Notes under the pieces: model-generated | What the model was told of the DNA's origin: nothing | Seen by the model: only the letters and a program-made list of their open reading frames with translations | Databases searched by the model: none | Program-made: the position numbers and the translations under genes | DNA from: JAZUCL01 sp045639125 | GTDB lineage: Bacteria; Bacillota; Clostridia; Oscillospirales; QAMX01 | Direction of reading: 5' to 3' | Assembly (NCBI GenBank): GCA_045639125.1 | Contig: JAZUCL010000014.1 | Location: 65,420 to 129,419, forward strand | Length of the DNA: 64,000 nt | Shown: positions 35,364-43,420 of the stretch, one piece after another | How the letters are laid out: every line of letters starts with the position of its first letter | How positions within the stretch are numbered: position 1 is the stretch's first letter

Positions 35364-36752
35364 TCAATTACTTTTATTTATGACTCGTATTGGGTGGGAC
35401 AAATACTCCCCCACACTCTCATTATAACCATTTTTCATTAAATACTCAATAGTTTTTTTATCAATTTCTTCTCCCGGTGCAAAAATAACGACTCCAGGAG
35501 GGTAAATTGTGACAGTTTCTGCTGCTATGCGTCCGGCACATTCCGATACGGCAACCATCTGAGTTTCGGCAAAATACGCCTCTCGTGGCAGACAGTATTG
35601 ATGAGGTAATGTAGGTAGTTTGATGCTTTTATCTACTTTATCTGATGCTCTCTTTTTTTGTATCGAAACAAGTGCGTCATACAGACGGCTAAATGTATCG
35701 TCACAATCTGCATCGGTGATAATTGACACAATATTGTTTGTATCGCTCATCTCCACAACTACACCATATTCAGACGACAAAATATCTGCCGTCTCTCGTC
35801 CCGACATACCTGTATGTGATGTGCGTATCGTCAAACGGCACGGATCATACTCACCACTACGCAAACAGATAAATGGAGTGTCCTTTTCAATTTTATCTCT
35901 TAACTTTTCCGTTTTTTCGGCAACGTCACAATACCTGCCACCATTTCTTTCAAGGTCTGCACGGGCACAGTCAATAGATGCCATCAATGCATAAGAGGGG
36001 CTTGATGTTCCTGTAAGTGCTGCCATTCGACGCAGTTTATCGCAACTAAACTTTTGGTTTGATAAAAGGATTGCCGTTTGTCCCAAGGCACGTGTCGTTT
36101 TATGCATTGATAAAACTTCCATATCGCAACCACAGGCAATAGCATTTTTAATACCTATCGCTGTTAAATGTGCTCCGTGAGCACCGTCAACAAGTAGGGG
36201 TATATTTATTTTATGGCATACGTTTGACAAAGATGTTATATCTTGTATAATGCCATAGTATGTAGGGCTTGTAACAAACACAGCAGATACGTCAGGGTGT
36301 TTTTCAAGGGTATCTGCAAGCATATCAGGAGAAATACGTGTCGTAACGTCAAAGCCGTCAAGGCGTGGCGGTACAATCCACACTGGAGTAATATTGTAAA
36401 GTACCATTGCAGAAACAACGCTTTTATGGCAGTTTCTGTCAAAGGCAACCGTCTTGCCTGCAAATTCAGCGAGCATTGTCAGTATTCCTAATGTTGAACC
36501 GCCTGTTAAAAACACACAGTCTTTTCCGCCATAGTACATAGCGGCACGAGTTTCAGCATTAGCAATGGGGCCTTTTCCCTCGTACAAGTTGCCTGTTTTA
36601 TCAAGTTCAGTAAAGTCGATACGGCAAAGTTGTTCCTCAAGAGAAAAAGGCAACTTCTTACCCTTATGCCCGGGCATGTGTAGCCGTAGATTTCCCTCAT
36701 TGGCATACTGCTTTAGTGCCTCATAAAGCGGGGCATCGGTAACTTTACTCAT
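35364..36752 (-). CDS. Orn/Lys/Arg decarboxylase-family PLP enzyme (YaaO/SpeA-like)
   Basis: A 462-residue fold-type I PLP enzyme. LRLHMPGHKGKK near the start, LTGGSTLGI, VDGAHGAHL, the PLP lysine in SMHKTTRALGQTA and YPPGVVIFAPGE near the C-terminus match the short (about 470-residue) decarboxylase family found before tmk-darA in Firmicutes. It lacks the N-terminal wing domain of the large inducible decarboxylases. A biosynthetic arginine or lysine decarboxylase role in polyamine supply is plausible. It overlaps the alr stop by 8 bp. Confidence 0.85.
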   Translation of the reverse strand: MSKVTDAPLYEALKQYANEGNLRLHMPGHKGKKLPFSLEEQLCRIDFTELDKTGNLYEGKGPIANAETRAAMYYGGKDCVFLTGGSTLGILTMLAEFAGKTVAFDRNCHKSVVSAMVLYNITPVWIVPPRLDGFDVTTRISPDMLADTLEKHPDVSAVFVTSPTYYGIIQDITSLSNVCHKINIPLLVDGAHGAHLTAIGIKNAIACGCDMEVLSMHKTTRALGQTAILLSNQKFSCDKLRRMAALTGTSSPSYALMASIDCARADLERNGGRYCDVAEKTEKLRDKIEKDTPFICLRSGEYDPCRLTIRTSHTGMSGRETADILSSEYGVVVEMSDTNNIVSIITDADCDDTFSRLYDALVSIQKKRASDKVDKSIKLPTLPHQYCLPREAYFAETQMVAVSECAGRIAAETVTIYPPGVVIFAPGEEIDKKTIEYLMKNGYNESVGEYLSHPIRVINKSN

Positions 36753-37836
36753 AACTACGCTCCAAAGTTTGCGGTACTAAAATAGGATTTACGTCAAACT
36801 GTGCCACACTCGTTTCCGTACAGTCAATATTTGTCACGTCAACGGTAGTATGGAGCATACCAACGTGACCCAAAACCTTTGCCCTTTTGCCGTCGATTAA
36901 GACGTACAGAGATTTATTGCTGCCAAAGAGTTTTAAGTCTGCCCACAAGTACCTGAGTTTATCTCGGAAACGGAAAATATCCCGCTGTCTTGCAAGTTGA
37001 TATCCGTCTGCATAGCCGATTGGCACAACCGCTATACGTGTAGGTTTTTTTGTAATGTATGCACTGCCATATCCGATACTATGACCTCGTGGCAGCCAAC
37101 GGACTTGACACACCTCACAACAGATACGTGCAACAGGTTTAAGACCCGTATTCTTCACGCCTACCCTACCTGTAAATGCACTGCCTATACGCACCGCATC
37201 TGTTCCTTTTAAGTCAAAGCGGAACAGATACGGAGAGTTTGCCGCATGGACTACACCAGGGTCATAACCTGCCGATTTTAGTCGGTCAACAGTTTTTAGA
37301 AGTTCATCAAGTTGACGGCGAGTACGTTTCTCATCGCCAAATGCACAGGCGAAATGGGTATAGATGCCTGTAATACTCACCTTTGTCATAAAGCGAAAGA
37401 TTGACACAATACGTTCATACTCATTTGGTAAAAATCCGTAACGACCCATGCCTGTATCGAGTTTCAGATGTGCCTCTACAATTTCGCCTCTCTTTTCAGC
37501 GATACCGCCGATAAGCATTGCATCTGCATAAGAACCGATAGTTGCCGTTGCTTTTGCATCTATAATCTCCTCTACCTCTGACTCAGAGGACACGGAGCGA
37601 AGCACTAAAATCTCCTCGTCAATGTAGCCTGCCATGCGAAGCCGTAAAGCGTCTGACGGCTCAGTTACGGCAAAGCGGTCTATGCCGCTATCACGGAGTA
37701 CACGAGCAAGGGGTAAAAGTCCCAAACCGTATCCGTTTCCTTTCAAAACACCATAAATTATCCGTCCGTCTGCTTTCTTCTTGACAATTTCAATATTTGC
37801 CTTGAGTTTGTCGGTATCTACAATAAATTTTTTCAT
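36745..37836 (-). CDS. alr: Alanine racemase-family protein
   Basis: A 363-residue fold-type III PLP enzyme. Lys32 in VLKGNGYGLGLL binds PLP; Tyr256 in SIGYGSAY is the second catalytic base; KLDTGMGRYGF and VHAANSPYLF are further motifs. These support L/D-alanine (or serine) racemisation for peptidoglycan. The PLP motif reads KGNGYG rather than KADAYG, as in some clostridial and VanT-like racemases, so substrate could differ. It is next to femX, another peptidoglycan peptide gene. Confidence 0.85.
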   Translation of the reverse strand: MKKFIVDTDKLKANIEIVKKKADGRIIYGVLKGNGYGLGLLPLARVLRDSGIDRFAVTEPSDALRLRMAGYIDEEILVLRSVSSESEVEEIIDAKATATIGSYADAMLIGGIAEKRGEIVEAHLKLDTGMGRYGFLPNEYERIVSIFRFMTKVSITGIYTHFACAFGDEKRTRRQLDELLKTVDRLKSAGYDPGVVHAANSPYLFRFDLKGTDAVRIGSAFTGRVGVKNTGLKPVARICCEVCQVRWLPRGHSIGYGSAYITKKPTRIAVVPIGYADGYQLARQRDIFRFRDKLRYLWADLKLFGSNKSLYVLIDGKRAKVLGHVGMLHTTVDVTNIDCTETSVAQFDVNPILVPQTLERSYE

Positions 37837-37872
37837 ATTGTACCTTTTGTGCCTTTCTCAAGAGGGTTTATC

Positions 37873-38934
37873 CTATTTTGATGCATTTTTCCGCAAGAAT
37901 AAAAGTCTGCGGAGTTTTCTGTAAGTATGCTCACCGTTTTTGACGAGCCAGAACATTGGCTTACTTAGTATTAAATCATATTCGCCGACAAATTCACAGA
38001 AATCGCCGTTGAATCCTTTCTTGAACCTATAAAGTCCGTATAATGGGTTGTCCTCACTTAAGTCGCCAGAAACGCCTCTGAAATCGTAGATACGGCAATT
38101 CTTCTCAATTGCCCAACGAATCATCTCCCATTGGAGCAGATAGTTTGGCATTACATTTCGGTATTCGTTGCTTGAAGCACCATAGAGATACCATACCTTG
38201 TCACCATACCATATTGCAAGAGTGCCTGCAACAGGCTTTCCCTCATAAAACGCCATATACAATCTTGCGTGTTCGCCTAACGCATCCAGCATCTTTTCAA
38301 AGTATTCAGGATTTCTCGTTACAAAGCCGTCACGAAGTCCCGTTTCAAGCATGATACGTGCAAAGTCAGGTACCATTTCCTTGCCGCACAGACGGACCTC
38401 AACACCCTTTTTCACCGCAAGGCGAATGTTATATCTCGTCTTTTGTGATATGTGAGCCATAACCTCTTCTTCCGTCTTGCCCTCTACATTCAAACGAAAT
38501 ACGAATTTCGGCTGAATTCCCTCGAAATTCTTGCCGTGGTCTGTGGAAGAAAATCCTAACTCACTGAGTATCTTGGCAGACTCTAAATCTTCTTTAAGTA
38601 CATCGGGGTCAAGTTTAAGTTCATAACTTTTATACTTCTTTGCAAGTCGCTTTGCACCGTCAACAAGTTCTTTTATTGTGTCTTTGTCGTGCATATCACA
38701 TACGGGTCCACGGCAACCGTACATGAGAGTAAACGGGAGCACAGGCACACGGCGTATAAGTACACTCATTACACCTTTTATCTTCCCTTCATTGTCACGG
38801 CAGAGGATACCCTCCCACTTCCAGTTGTTTTTCACATCGCCCCACAGTCTTGACTGCATGAAATGTCCTTTTTCGTGGGTTGCTATAAAATCCTCGTATT
38901 CTCGTATCGTATCGGCGTTGACAAATTCCGTCAT
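37873..38934 (-). CDS. FemAB/FemX-type aminoacyltransferase
   Basis: A 353-residue protein with the two GNAT-like lobes of the FemABX family. QSRLWGDVKNNWKWEG near the N-terminus, YNIRLAVKKGVEV in the middle, YEGKPVAGTLAIWYGDKVWYLYGAS and PNYLLQWEMIRWAIE are family landmarks. It transfers an amino acid from aminoacyl-tRNA to lipid II, making interpeptide bridges. No coiled coil of FemA type is evident. The ATG at 38934 has AGGTG upstream; upstream in-frame ATGs lack such a site. First gene of the femX-alr-decarboxylase-darA-holB-ricT run. Confidence 0.87.
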   Translation of the reverse strand: MTEFVNADTIREYEDFIATHEKGHFMQSRLWGDVKNNWKWEGILCRDNEGKIKGVMSVLIRRVPVLPFTLMYGCRGPVCDMHDKDTIKELVDGAKRLAKKYKSYELKLDPDVLKEDLESAKILSELGFSSTDHGKNFEGIQPKFVFRLNVEGKTEEEVMAHISQKTRYNIRLAVKKGVEVRLCGKEMVPDFARIMLETGLRDGFVTRNPEYFEKMLDALGEHARLYMAFYEGKPVAGTLAIWYGDKVWYLYGASSNEYRNVMPNYLLQWEMIRWAIEKNCRIYDFRGVSGDLSEDNPLYGLYRFKKGFNGDFCEFVGEYDLILSKPMFWLVKNGEHTYRKLRRLLFLRKNASK

Positions 38935-39079
38935 GCCTAAATCACCTATCCTATCGGTTATTATGCCTATCATTTGGCTATATACCACTATTATCCCATA
39001 TTTTGTTCCATATTACAATCTGTTTTTCCATATTTTTTCCGATTTTAATAGACGAAAATAAAAATTTTCAAAATGTAGG

Positions 39080-39107
39080 TGTACAAATCGTATTTTTGTG
39101 ATATAAT
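39080..39107 (+). promoter_or_regulatory. Possible promoter of rnjA
   Basis: A perfect TATAAT (39102-39107) with TGTACA 16 bp upstream. It would give a leader of about 215 nt before the RNase J start. Confidence 0.45.
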
Positions 39108-39145
39108 AAATGTAAATAATTTGGTATGCGAAATGGTTTTTCGTA

Positions 39146-39276
39146 TACGGCGGTTTTATCACTTGACGTCTAATAGTGTCGGGCTGTGCTTCCCGAATAC
39201 AAGACGCCGTAATTTGACAATACACCGTCTTTTGTGGAATATATCCGCAAAGGCTTATTTTTCGTGCGTCTTTTTT
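39146..39276 (+). promoter_or_regulatory. Structured 5' leader of rnjA, possible attenuator
   Basis: TACGGCG (39146-39152) pairs with CGCCGTA (39205-39211), enclosing TCGGG/CCCGA (39179-39183 with 39192-39196). An alternative pairs AAGACGC (39201-39207) with GCGTCTT (39266-39272), which runs into six T residues, or AAGACG with CGTCTT at 39226-39231. The two folds exclude each other, as in an attenuator or riboswitch. It does not match a riboswitch class I know. Confidence 0.4.
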
Positions 39277-39328
39277 CCTTATATGAATACATACTCTAAA
39301 ATATTTTATAAAAGAAAGAGGTTTATAA

Positions 39329-40987
39329 ATGGCAGAAAAACTAAAAATTATACCACTTGGCGGTTTGAATGAAATTGGTAAGAATATGACCGTAATTGAG
39401 TACGGTAAAGATATTATTGTAGTTGATTGTGGTATTGCATTTCCGGACGAAGAGTTGCTCGGTGTTGACCTTGTTATCCCTGACATTACCTATCTTCAAA
39501 AGAATGCAGAGAAAGTACGTGGCTATCTTATCACCCACGGCCATGAAGATCACATAGGTGCTATCCCCTATGTGCTTCGTGATGTTGACGCTCCTGTATA
39601 CGGCACGAAACTGACTTTAGGAATTATTGAAACTCGTCTTGCAGAACATCGTATGTTAGACTCAGTTGAACTTGTCAATGTATCGGCAGGTGAAACAAGA
39701 AAAATCGGTTGTTTTAGCGTTGAGTTTATTCGCACAAACCACTCTATTGCAGACTCAGTTGCACTTGCTATAAACACGCCTGTCGGTACAATAATTATGA
39801 CAGGTGATTTTAAGATTGATGCTACCCCCGTTGCAGGTGAGATGATTGACTTGACTCGTTTTGGTGAGTACGGCAAAAAAGGTGTTCTGCTTTTAATGTC
39901 AGACTCCACAAACGCTGAACGGCCCGGCTTTGCAATGAGTGAAAAGAAAGTCGGCGAGTCTCTTGACTATCAGTTCAAAAATTGTGACAGCCGTATTATC
40001 ATTGCAACATTTGCATCAAACGTCCATCGTATTCAGCAAATTATAGACTCGGCGGTAAAGTATGGCAGGCATATTGCCGTATCCGGCAGAAGTATGGAAA
40101 CGATAATTTCTGTCGCAACTGACCTTGGATATCTGTCTATCCCTGACGGTGTACTCGTTGAATTGACGGCAATTAACCGATATCCAAAAAATAAACTTTG
40201 TATTATAACAACAGGTAGTCAGGGCGAGACTATGAGTGCTCTTTATCGTATGGCTTTTTCAGGTCACAAGCAAGTTGATATTGGTGCAGGCGACAAAGTA
40301 ATTATTTCCGCATCGCCTATTCCCGGAAACGAAAAGAGCGTATATCGCATGATAAACGAATTTGTCCGTAAGGGTGCAGAGGTTGTATATGAGCGTCTTG
40401 CGGATATTCACGTCTCCGGACACGCTTGTCAGGAGGAACTTCGTATTATTCTTGCGTTGACAAAACCAAAGTTCTTCCTCCCTGTCCATGGTGAACACCG
40501 CCACTTAAAGAGTCACGCAAATCTTGCTCGTCAAATTGGCATGGAGTCAAAAAACATATTTATCGGCGATATTGGCAAGCCCCTTGAATTAAGTAGAAAC
40601 AGTGCAAAGTTTGCGTCTGTAGTTCCGTCAGGTAAAGTGTTAATTGACGGTCTCGGTGTCGGTGACGTGGGAAGTGTTGTTCTTCGTGACAGAAAGCATC
40701 TCGCACAGGACGGTCTTATTGTTGTTGTTATGTCCCTTAGCAGTGAGGACGGCTCCGTAATTGCAGGGCCTGATATTGTTTCTCGTGGTTTCATTTACGT
40801 GCGTGAAGCAGAGGATCTTATGGAGGAGATGCGTATTCTCGCCGCTGAGACGCTCGATAGGTGTATAGATGACAATATTTCCGATTGGTCAACTATTAAG
40901 AGTATGGTTAAAAATGCAATTTCCAATATGCTTTATCAAAAGACGAAACGCAGTCCTATGATTTTGCCTGTTATTATGGAAATATAA
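39329..40987 (+). CDS. rnj: Ribonuclease J
   Basis: A 552-residue metallo-beta-lactamase/beta-CASP ribonuclease of normal length. Starts MAEKLKIIPLGGLNEIGKN. The zinc motif HGHEDHIGAIPYV is near residue 72, the beta-CASP region includes SGRSMETI and PVHGEHRHLKSHA, and the C-terminal domain has RGFIYVREAEDLMEE. It is an endonuclease and 5'-3' exonuclease for mRNA turnover and rRNA maturation. Start follows AGAGG. It has a long structured leader, so autoregulation is possible. Confidence 0.96.
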   Translation: MAEKLKIIPLGGLNEIGKNMTVIEYGKDIIVVDCGIAFPDEELLGVDLVIPDITYLQKNAEKVRGYLITHGHEDHIGAIPYVLRDVDAPVYGTKLTLGIIETRLAEHRMLDSVELVNVSAGETRKIGCFSVEFIRTNHSIADSVALAINTPVGTIIMTGDFKIDATPVAGEMIDLTRFGEYGKKGVLLLMSDSTNAERPGFAMSEKKVGESLDYQFKNCDSRIIIATFASNVHRIQQIIDSAVKYGRHIAVSGRSMETIISVATDLGYLSIPDGVLVELTAINRYPKNKLCIITTGSQGETMSALYRMAFSGHKQVDIGAGDKVIISASPIPGNEKSVYRMINEFVRKGAEVVYERLADIHVSGHACQEELRIILALTKPKFFLPVHGEHRHLKSHANLARQIGMESKNIFIGDIGKPLELSRNSAKFASVVPSGKVLIDGLGVGDVGSVVLRDRKHLAQDGLIVVVMSLSSEDGSVIAGPDIVSRGFIYVREAEDLMEEMRILAAETLDRCIDDNISDWSTIKSMVKNAISNMLYQKTKRSPMILPVIMEI

Positions 40988-40992
40988 AACAT

Positions 40993-41025
40993 TGCCGTGT
41001 ATCAAAACGATACACGGCATTTTTT
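40993..41025. terminator. Bidirectional terminator after rnjA
   Basis: TGCCGTGTATC and GATACACGGCA pair around AAAAC, followed by TTTTTTG. It also lies 4 bp past the stop of the convergent minus-strand gene. Confidence 0.85.
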
Positions 41026-41028
41026 GTG

Positions 41029-41751
41029 CTATCTTTTTATCTCATAAATATATCCACGTTTATCACGGCTGACTCGTCGTACAAGTGAAAGATTTGAAAA
41101 AAGCCTCAACGCAGATGACATAATATTTGCCTTTAGATTTGTCTGCTTTGCCGCTTCTTTAGCGGTAAATTGGGCAGGAAGTCCGTCAGGAAGTAATTTT
41201 ACAAACTCCCACGGTGCAAACACACAATCACCACAAATATCAGTCACAACTCGATCCATTCGAGTGGCTCCACGTTTTTTATCCTCGCTCCAACCGTTTT
41301 TATATTTGTACTCGTCTGCGGTAACTGTTATAAGACGAAGTCTTAAATTTTCATGACCTGCAAGGTCTCCTAAGCCAATTAACTCACGTAAAACATCTGA
41401 ATATTTACCCTTTCGTGGTGAGCGTCTGCCACCGCTTATCTCACCTGTATCAGGCTCAATCCAGTAGACGTGTTTCTCCTTTACAATAGGATACACAACT
41501 GTTACTACGTTTTTATCAAGCAAAACAGACAGTTTTTTCTTTAGTGAGAAAAAATTCCTCGTCTGTATCTCAAATATACCATTGTCGTTGACTATATCGC
41601 ATACCAAATTGCCGATTCGCTTTTCCCAATTATCCGGGTTTTCATCTATGTATGCTTTAAGGCTGCCATGTAAACTTCCCTCGTTAAGCGTTCCAATCCC
41701 TTGCTCGCCCTTTACTCCAACAAGCCGTTTTGTCTGTCTACTCTTTCCCAT
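41029..41751 (-). CDS. Nuclease-like protein with C-terminal winged helix, unknown
   Basis: A 240-residue protein I cannot name with certainty. Residues about 20-75 read GTLNEGSLHGSLKAYI, then VCDIVNDNGIFEIQTRNF: an Asp followed by E-x-Q with Thr, the spacing of a PD-(D/E)XK nuclease core with Gln in place of Lys. A central part (YPIVKEKHVYWIEPDTG) and a C-terminal winged-helix-like region (FTAKEAAKQTNLKANIMSSALRLF) follow. It overlaps the end of rnmV by 14 bp, so it is co-translated with an rRNA-processing enzyme. A role in RNA or DNA cleavage is inference. Confidence 0.6.
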   Translation of the reverse strand: MGKSRQTKRLVGVKGEQGIGTLNEGSLHGSLKAYIDENPDNWEKRIGNLVCDIVNDNGIFEIQTRNFFSLKKKLSVLLDKNVVTVVYPIVKEKHVYWIEPDTGEISGGRRSPRKGKYSDVLRELIGLGDLAGHENLRLRLITVTADEYKYKNGWSEDKKRGATRMDRVVTDICGDCVFAPWEFVKLLPDGLPAQFTAKEAAKQTNLKANIMSSALRLFSNLSLVRRVSRDKRGYIYEIKR

Positions 41752-42337
41752 CGTCAAGTTCCGCCACCGCCGTTTCATACTGCTCCAAAGTCACTACCGC
41801 CGACAACGCATCTAACAAGCCGTTACCTGTCAGGCGTGTGGGAAGTCCCAATTTTGTTAGCAGTTTCTCACGGCGAATACTGCTGTCAGGTGTACCGCTT
41901 AGTCTGTCTGCATAAAGACGTGCTTTCGTCAGCCCGTTATGTCCTGCCAAAGTATCTCCGTCAATTGTCGCTCCACTTCTACGCAGACAATCTACAAGAG
42001 TCTGTCTGTCCATGCCCTCTACACCTAACTTGCCCTCTTTTGAGCCGACACTCTTTCGCTTTTCCTTGCCGAATATGTCGGGGATATAGGCTTGCTTTAT
42101 GTATTTTGGGTCTATCGCACCTTTTAAGTGGCCACGAATTACAAATCCCGCTCTGTCTGAGTCGGTCAAGATTAAAAGACCTCTCGTTTTGGCAAGGAGT
42201 CGTAAATATTCAAGTTTATCCCTGTCCTTAAAAATACGAAATCCGCCTGTTTCCACAATTATGGCATCGAAAATCTGTGACAGGGTATTCTTGTCGTACT
42301 TTCCCTCCACAACAATAGCCTCTTTTACTTTAATCAT
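41738..42337 (-). CDS. rnmV: Ribonuclease M5
   Basis: A 199-residue TOPRIM nuclease that matures 5S rRNA in low-GC Gram-positives. IKVKEAIVVEGKYDK (TOPRIM Glu), LLILTDSDRAGFVIRGHL (DxD) and YIPDIFGKEKRKSVGSKEG are diagnostic. It overlaps holA by 4 bp (ATGA) at its start. In many Firmicutes rnmV neighbours ksgA; here it follows holA. Confidence 0.92.
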   Translation of the reverse strand: MIKVKEAIVVEGKYDKNTLSQIFDAIIVETGGFRIFKDRDKLEYLRLLAKTRGLLILTDSDRAGFVIRGHLKGAIDPKYIKQAYIPDIFGKEKRKSVGSKEGKLGVEGMDRQTLVDCLRRSGATIDGDTLAGHNGLTKARLYADRLSGTPDSSIRREKLLTKLGLPTRLTGNGLLDALSAVVTLEQYETAVAELDDGKE

Positions 42338-43371
42338 ACTCGACCTACCGTTTCCATAAGGGTGAGCAGAAGTATTCTCATCACCTCATAATCCTCTTGT
42401 CGTGATGATTTAAGTGCCTTGTCTGCATTGGCACAAAGGAGTGTGCCGGTTCTCAGTGCAGGAAGAGAATTTCGACGTGCCGCCGATACAAGATTATCTG
42501 CTTGGAACGAATAGCCAAGTCCAAACAGTTTACTTATATATTCCTTTCCCTCGCCATTTTCTAATGCACATTTTGTAATATACAGCCTACGCATTTGTCT
42601 TGCAAGCATAGCACAGATAAGTACCGCCGGTTCTCTTAACAGTATCATCTTTTCAAGTTCGTTCATTGCCTGTACGCATTTGCCTGACGATACGTAATCG
42701 CACAAATCAAATACTCTCGATTCAACGCCACGAGTGGCAACCGCCTCTATATCCTCTCGGCGTACTACTGCGTATGGTGCATAGGCGGCAACTTTAGATA
42801 TTTCATTTTGGAGCATATACATATCCGTACCACAGTAGAACGAAAGATAATCTATATCGGAGTTTTCAATATTCTTTCTAAGGTCTGCAAATCGTCTGCG
42901 TATCCAGTCACGAAGTTCAACTGCAGATGCAGGGACAAAGTTTGCTGTTACACCAACTTTCGACACTACTTGATACATCTTCGTCCGTCTGTCAGGCTTA
43001 AATTCCACGTTGTCGTATAAAAAGACGAGGCACACCTCTTGGGGTAAATCTGACAGGAGCGTTAAAAGGTCTGACGACGTTTCTTTGAATATATCGAAGT
43101 TTTTTATAACGATAAGTTTCTTATCGCTCATTACAGGCACACTTTGTACTGCCTCGTCTAAATCGGCGATTGAAAGGCCCTTGCCGTCAAACTCCACATA
43201 ATTAAATTCCTCTAACCCTGACGGCACAATACGCTTTTTGAGAATATCCACCGCAGCGTCACGGCGATACTTCTCCTCTCCGTAAAACACATATAAACGC
43301 AATATATCATTCTTTGACAGTGCGTGTATCCACTCTCTGCCTACCGCATCTTCACTTGCTTTTTTTGCCAC
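42334..43371 (-). CDS. holA: DNA polymerase III delta subunit
   Basis: A 345-residue clamp-loader wrench subunit. The N-terminal region FYGEEKYRRDAAVDILKK, the central KLIVIKNFDIFKE and LVFLYDNVEFKPDRRTKMYQ, and the C-terminal collar region with FDLCDYVSSGKCVQAMNEL match the family. Starts at GTG 43371, with AGGAGG 8 nt upstream; the earlier GTG overlaps that site. Follows comEC by 49 bp, a common pairing. Confidence 0.92.
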   Translation of the reverse strand: MAKKASEDAVGREWIHALSKNDILRLYVFYGEEKYRRDAAVDILKKRIVPSGLEEFNYVEFDGKGLSIADLDEAVQSVPVMSDKKLIVIKNFDIFKETSSDLLTLLSDLPQEVCLVFLYDNVEFKPDRRTKMYQVVSKVGVTANFVPASAVELRDWIRRRFADLRKNIENSDIDYLSFYCGTDMYMLQNEISKVAAYAPYAVVRREDIEAVATRGVESRVFDLCDYVSSGKCVQAMNELEKMILLREPAVLICAMLARQMRRLYITKCALENGEGKEYISKLFGLGYSFQADNLVSAARRNSLPALRTGTLLCANADKALKSSRQEDYEVMRILLLTLMETVGRV

Positions 43372-43420
43372 GACGGACACCTCCTTTCATCTTCTATAAG
43401 TATATCACACTTTTTTGAAA

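Noticed and set aside
39146..39211. tRNA-like gene in the rnjA leader
   Set aside because: 66 nt, without a T-arm consensus or acceptor pairing of seven bases.
39013..39486. Minus-strand frame overlapping the rnjA leader and start
   Set aside because: Overlaps a certain gene and a structured leader; no protein features.
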